A stretch of 7,780 nucleotides of DNA, from the NCBI GenBank assembly GCA_002352635.1, contig DEIT01000184.1:5379-13158 (forward strand), written 5' to 3'. This DNA is from Hyphomicrobiaceae bacterium UBA2767. Its GTDB lineage: Bacteria; Pseudomonadota; Alphaproteobacteria; Rhizobiales; Methyloligellaceae. Shown here piece by piece: positions 6,234 through 7,780 of this stretch. The notes below the pieces were generated by a model, which worked only from the letters and a program-made list of their open reading frames with translations, did no database searches and was not told the DNA's origin. The first letter of the stretch is position 1. Every line of letters starts with the position of its first letter. A program made the position numbers and the translations under genes.

Positions 6234-7478
6234 ATGAGCGGTGAAATTGAAAAGTTCGACGTCCTGATCGCGGGAGGGAGTTTCGTCGGTCTGTCGCTTG
6301 CAGTCGCACTTGCGCATTCCGGTCGTGGCGCGCTTCGGATTGCGGTGGTTGACCGAACGCCGCTCGAGTCGGCACGAGCGGCAACCAATGACGGGCGCGC
6401 CTCGGCTCTTTCAGCCGCCAGCACACATCTGTTCCAGTCGCTTGGGGTTTGGGATCGAGTGTCAGCGCAGGCCGAACCCATCACTGATATAGATATCACA
6501 GACACCAGGCTCGGCGACATCGCGAGGCCAAGCCTGCTCCATTTCGACGGGGCGCTGGCTGAGGGCGTGCCCGCCGCTCATATGCTGGAAAACCACGTCT
6601 TGCGCGGCGCTTTGATTGAACAGGCGGAAGTCACCGACGGACTCGCATTTCTGGCGCCGGAGACAGTTGAGGATTTCACCCTTCATGCAGGCGGTGTCAC
6701 GGCACGGTTGGGCAGCGGAGATGCGATTCTGGCGTCGCTTCTTGTTGCAGCCGACGGGCGCAAGTCGGCATTGCGCAAGAAGGCAGGCATAAAGACCATC
6801 GGTTGGAGCTATCCGCAGGCAGGCATTGTCGCAACGCTTGGGATTGGAAAACCGCACAATGGATGTGCGGTTCAACATTTTCTTCCCCAAGGTCCCTTCG
6901 CCATTCTTCCGCTGCAGGGCAACCGCGTTTCCCTCGTTTGGACCGAGCCACGCACTCGCGCCCTGGAAATTGTCGGCCTTGATGACACGGAGTTTCTGAG
7001 CGAAGCGAGGAAGCGAATGGGTGGGCGCTATGGAGACCTTACCATTGCAGGGCCGCGAGCTGCTTTCCCGCTGGACATGCATCTGGCGCGAGCCTTTGTT
7101 GCCGAGAAGGTCGCGCTGGTAGGCGATGCCGCACACGGGGTACATCCGCTCGCCGGGCAGGGCCTCAATATCGGTCTGCGTGACGTTGCTGCCCTGGCTG
7201 AAGTTGTTATAGAGGGCGCGCGTCTCGGACTTGATCTGGGGTCGGCGCCGGTGCTTGAGCGGTATGAACGCTGGCGCCGGTTCGACAGCGCGTTTTCCGG
7301 CCTGTCCATGGACGCGCTCAACCGGCTATTCACCAACGACAATGCGCCCCTGCGGGCGGCCCGCTCCCTTGGCCTTGGCGTTGTCGACCGTGTACCCGTT
7401 TTCAAGCGTTTTTTTGTGCGCGAGGCCGCTGGCCTTACAGGAACTCTTCCACGCCTGTTGAAGGGTCAGGAAATTTAG
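6234..7478 (+). CDS. UbiH/UbiF/COQ6-family FAD-dependent ubiquinone biosynthesis hydroxylase
   Basis: Class A flavoprotein monooxygenase of 414 residues, normal family length, predicted to hydroxylate the aromatic ring of a ubiquinone precursor at the inner membrane face. Family motifs in order: N-terminal Rossmann dinucleotide fold DVLIAGGSFVGLSLA (9-23), the DGRASALS FAD-contact segment with Arg55 (53-60), the DG motif VAADGRKSAL (171-180), the GD motif VALVGDAAH (293-301), and the UbiH/COQ6 signature HPLAGQGLNIGLRD (304-317). The first motif has Ser16 where the GxGxxG consensus has its middle glycine. Alphaproteobacteria use UbiH-, UbiF-, UbiL- and UbiM-type enzymes with different ring positions, and the regiospecificity cannot be told by reading, so no symbol is given. 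ATG 6234 has only a distant AGG upstream. Divergent from tesB, with 113 bp between them. Confidence 0.92.
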   Translation: MSGEIEKFDVLIAGGSFVGLSLAVALAHSGRGALRIAVVDRTPLESARAATNDGRASALSAASTHLFQSLGVWDRVSAQAEPITDIDITDTRLGDIARPSLLHFDGALAEGVPAAHMLENHVLRGALIEQAEVTDGLAFLAPETVEDFTLHAGGVTARLGSGDAILASLLVAADGRKSALRKKAGIKTIGWSYPQAGIVATLGIGKPHNGCAVQHFLPQGPFAILPLQGNRVSLVWTEPRTRALEIVGLDDTEFLSEARKRMGGRYGDLTIAGPRAAFPLDMHLARAFVAEKVALVGDAAHGVHPLAGQGLNIGLRDVAALAEVVIEGARLGLDLGSAPVLERYERWRRFDSAFSGLSMDALNRLFTNDNAPLRAARSLGLGVVDRVPVFKRFFVREAAGLTGTLPRLLKGQEI

Positions 7479-7485
7479 CGAACCA

Positions 7486-7510
7486 CACGCGCAGCGTGCA
7501 CCCAGATTTT
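7486..7510. terminator. Weak hairpin between convergent genes
   Basis: CACGC (7486-7490) and GCGTG (7494-7498) form a 5-bp GC-rich stem with a GCA triloop in the 35-bp gap between the hydroxylase and the MarR gene. On the plus strand TTTT comes eight bases after the stem (7507-7510), too far for a textbook terminator. Confidence 0.22.
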
Positions 7511-7513
7511 GGA

Positions 7514-7780
7514 TCAGTCCAACGCGACATCCAGAAGGCGGCGCAGCTCCGCAATTTCGTTTTCTCCCATGGATGCGCGAAATGTGTCTTCCGCCTTCCG
7601 CCAGAGTGGTTTGGCTCGCTCAAGCAGATCGCGTCCACTGCTTGTCGCGTAGACGGCGCGGCTACGCTTGTCACCCGCTGGCGCAATTCGAACCCAGCCG
7701 GCTTTTGCCAAGGGCCGCAGATTGCGTGTAAGGGTTGTTCGGTCAACACCGAGCCGTTCCGCCAATTGCGTGATTGTCAG
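7514..7780 (-). CDS. MarR-family transcriptional regulator, C-terminal part (N-terminus beyond window)
   Basis: Winged helix-turn-helix repressor of the MarR family. Only the last 88 residues are in the window, and the frame is open to the right edge, so the true start lies outside. An in-frame TTG at 7765 is internal to the helix-turn-helix and is not a start. Visible parts are the end of the scaffold helix and the HTH (LTITQLAERLGV then DRTTLTRNLRPLAKAGWV, the recognition helix), the beta-hairpin wing with the family-typical DKRSR before AVYATSSGRDLL, and the C-terminal dimerisation helices ending LRRLLDVALD. MarR proteins bind palindromic operators as dimers and are released by small aromatic ligands or oxidants. 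Ligand and targets are unknown here. Convergent with the hydroxylase gene, stop to stop 35 bp. Confidence 0.9.
   Translation of the reverse strand: MTITQLAERLGVDRTTLTRNLRPLAKAGWVRIAPAGDKRSRAVYATSSGRDLLERAKPLWRKAEDTFRASMGENEIAELRRLLDVALD

Noticed and set aside
5536..6237. A 233-codon plus-strand frame opposite tesB
   Set aside because: Shadow of tesB, which has a complete catalytic set; no ribosome site or family match for the antisense product.
6462..7145. A 227-codon minus-strand frame opposite the ubiquinone hydroxylase
   Set aside because: Antisense to a gene with a full set of FAD motifs; translation looks random.
7514..7765. MarR gene starting at TTG 7765 as a complete 83-residue protein
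   Set aside because: The TTG is inside the helix-turn-helix, and the frame stays open with family-like sequence (LTITQ) to the window edge, so the gene is partial.

Overview
The window reads as ordinary core chromosome of an alphaproteobacterium, most likely of the order Hyphomicrobiales (Rhizobiales). This rests on the alphaproteobacterial character of the proteins, moderately GC-rich coding sequence, and a gene neighbourhood (ubiquinone hydroxylase, tesB, glnK, amtB, class I aminotransferase, ftsK) that I recall from rhizobial and Brucella-like genomes. The genus cannot be fixed by reading alone.

Layout. From 1 to 6120 all genes lie on the minus strand, transcribed right to left: tesB (acyl-CoA thioesterase II), glnK (PII signal protein), amtB (ammonium channel), a DapC-like aminotransferase, and ftsK (DNA translocase, cut by the left edge just before its Walker B motif). 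Divergent from tesB, a UbiH/UbiF/COQ6-type flavin monooxygenase runs rightwards from 6234 to 7478. It converges on the 3' part of a MarR-family regulator that is cut by the right edge. No RNA genes, insertion sequences, CRISPR arrays or prophage remains were seen.

Transcription units inferred from spacing and signals: (a) glnK-amtB, 33 bp apart, preceded by a good -24/-12 (sigma-54) promoter candidate and followed by a clear intrinsic terminator, as expected for a nitrogen-controlled ammonium-uptake operon in which GlnK plugs AmtB; (b) the aminotransferase and ftsK, 13 bp apart, preceded by an exact TTAA-N7-TTAAC CtrA-type box, which would place division-linked chromosome translocation and possibly lysine/peptidoglycan precursor synthesis under cell-cycle control; (c) tesB alone, with a TTGACA -35 box in the divergent gap; (d) the ubiquinone hydroxylase alone.

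No undescribed system is evident. The most useful leads are regulatory: the CtrA-type site before the aminotransferase-ftsK pair, the sigma-54 promoter and flanking palindromes before glnK, and a Gly-to-Ser change in the FAD-binding glycine motif of the ubiquinone hydroxylase.
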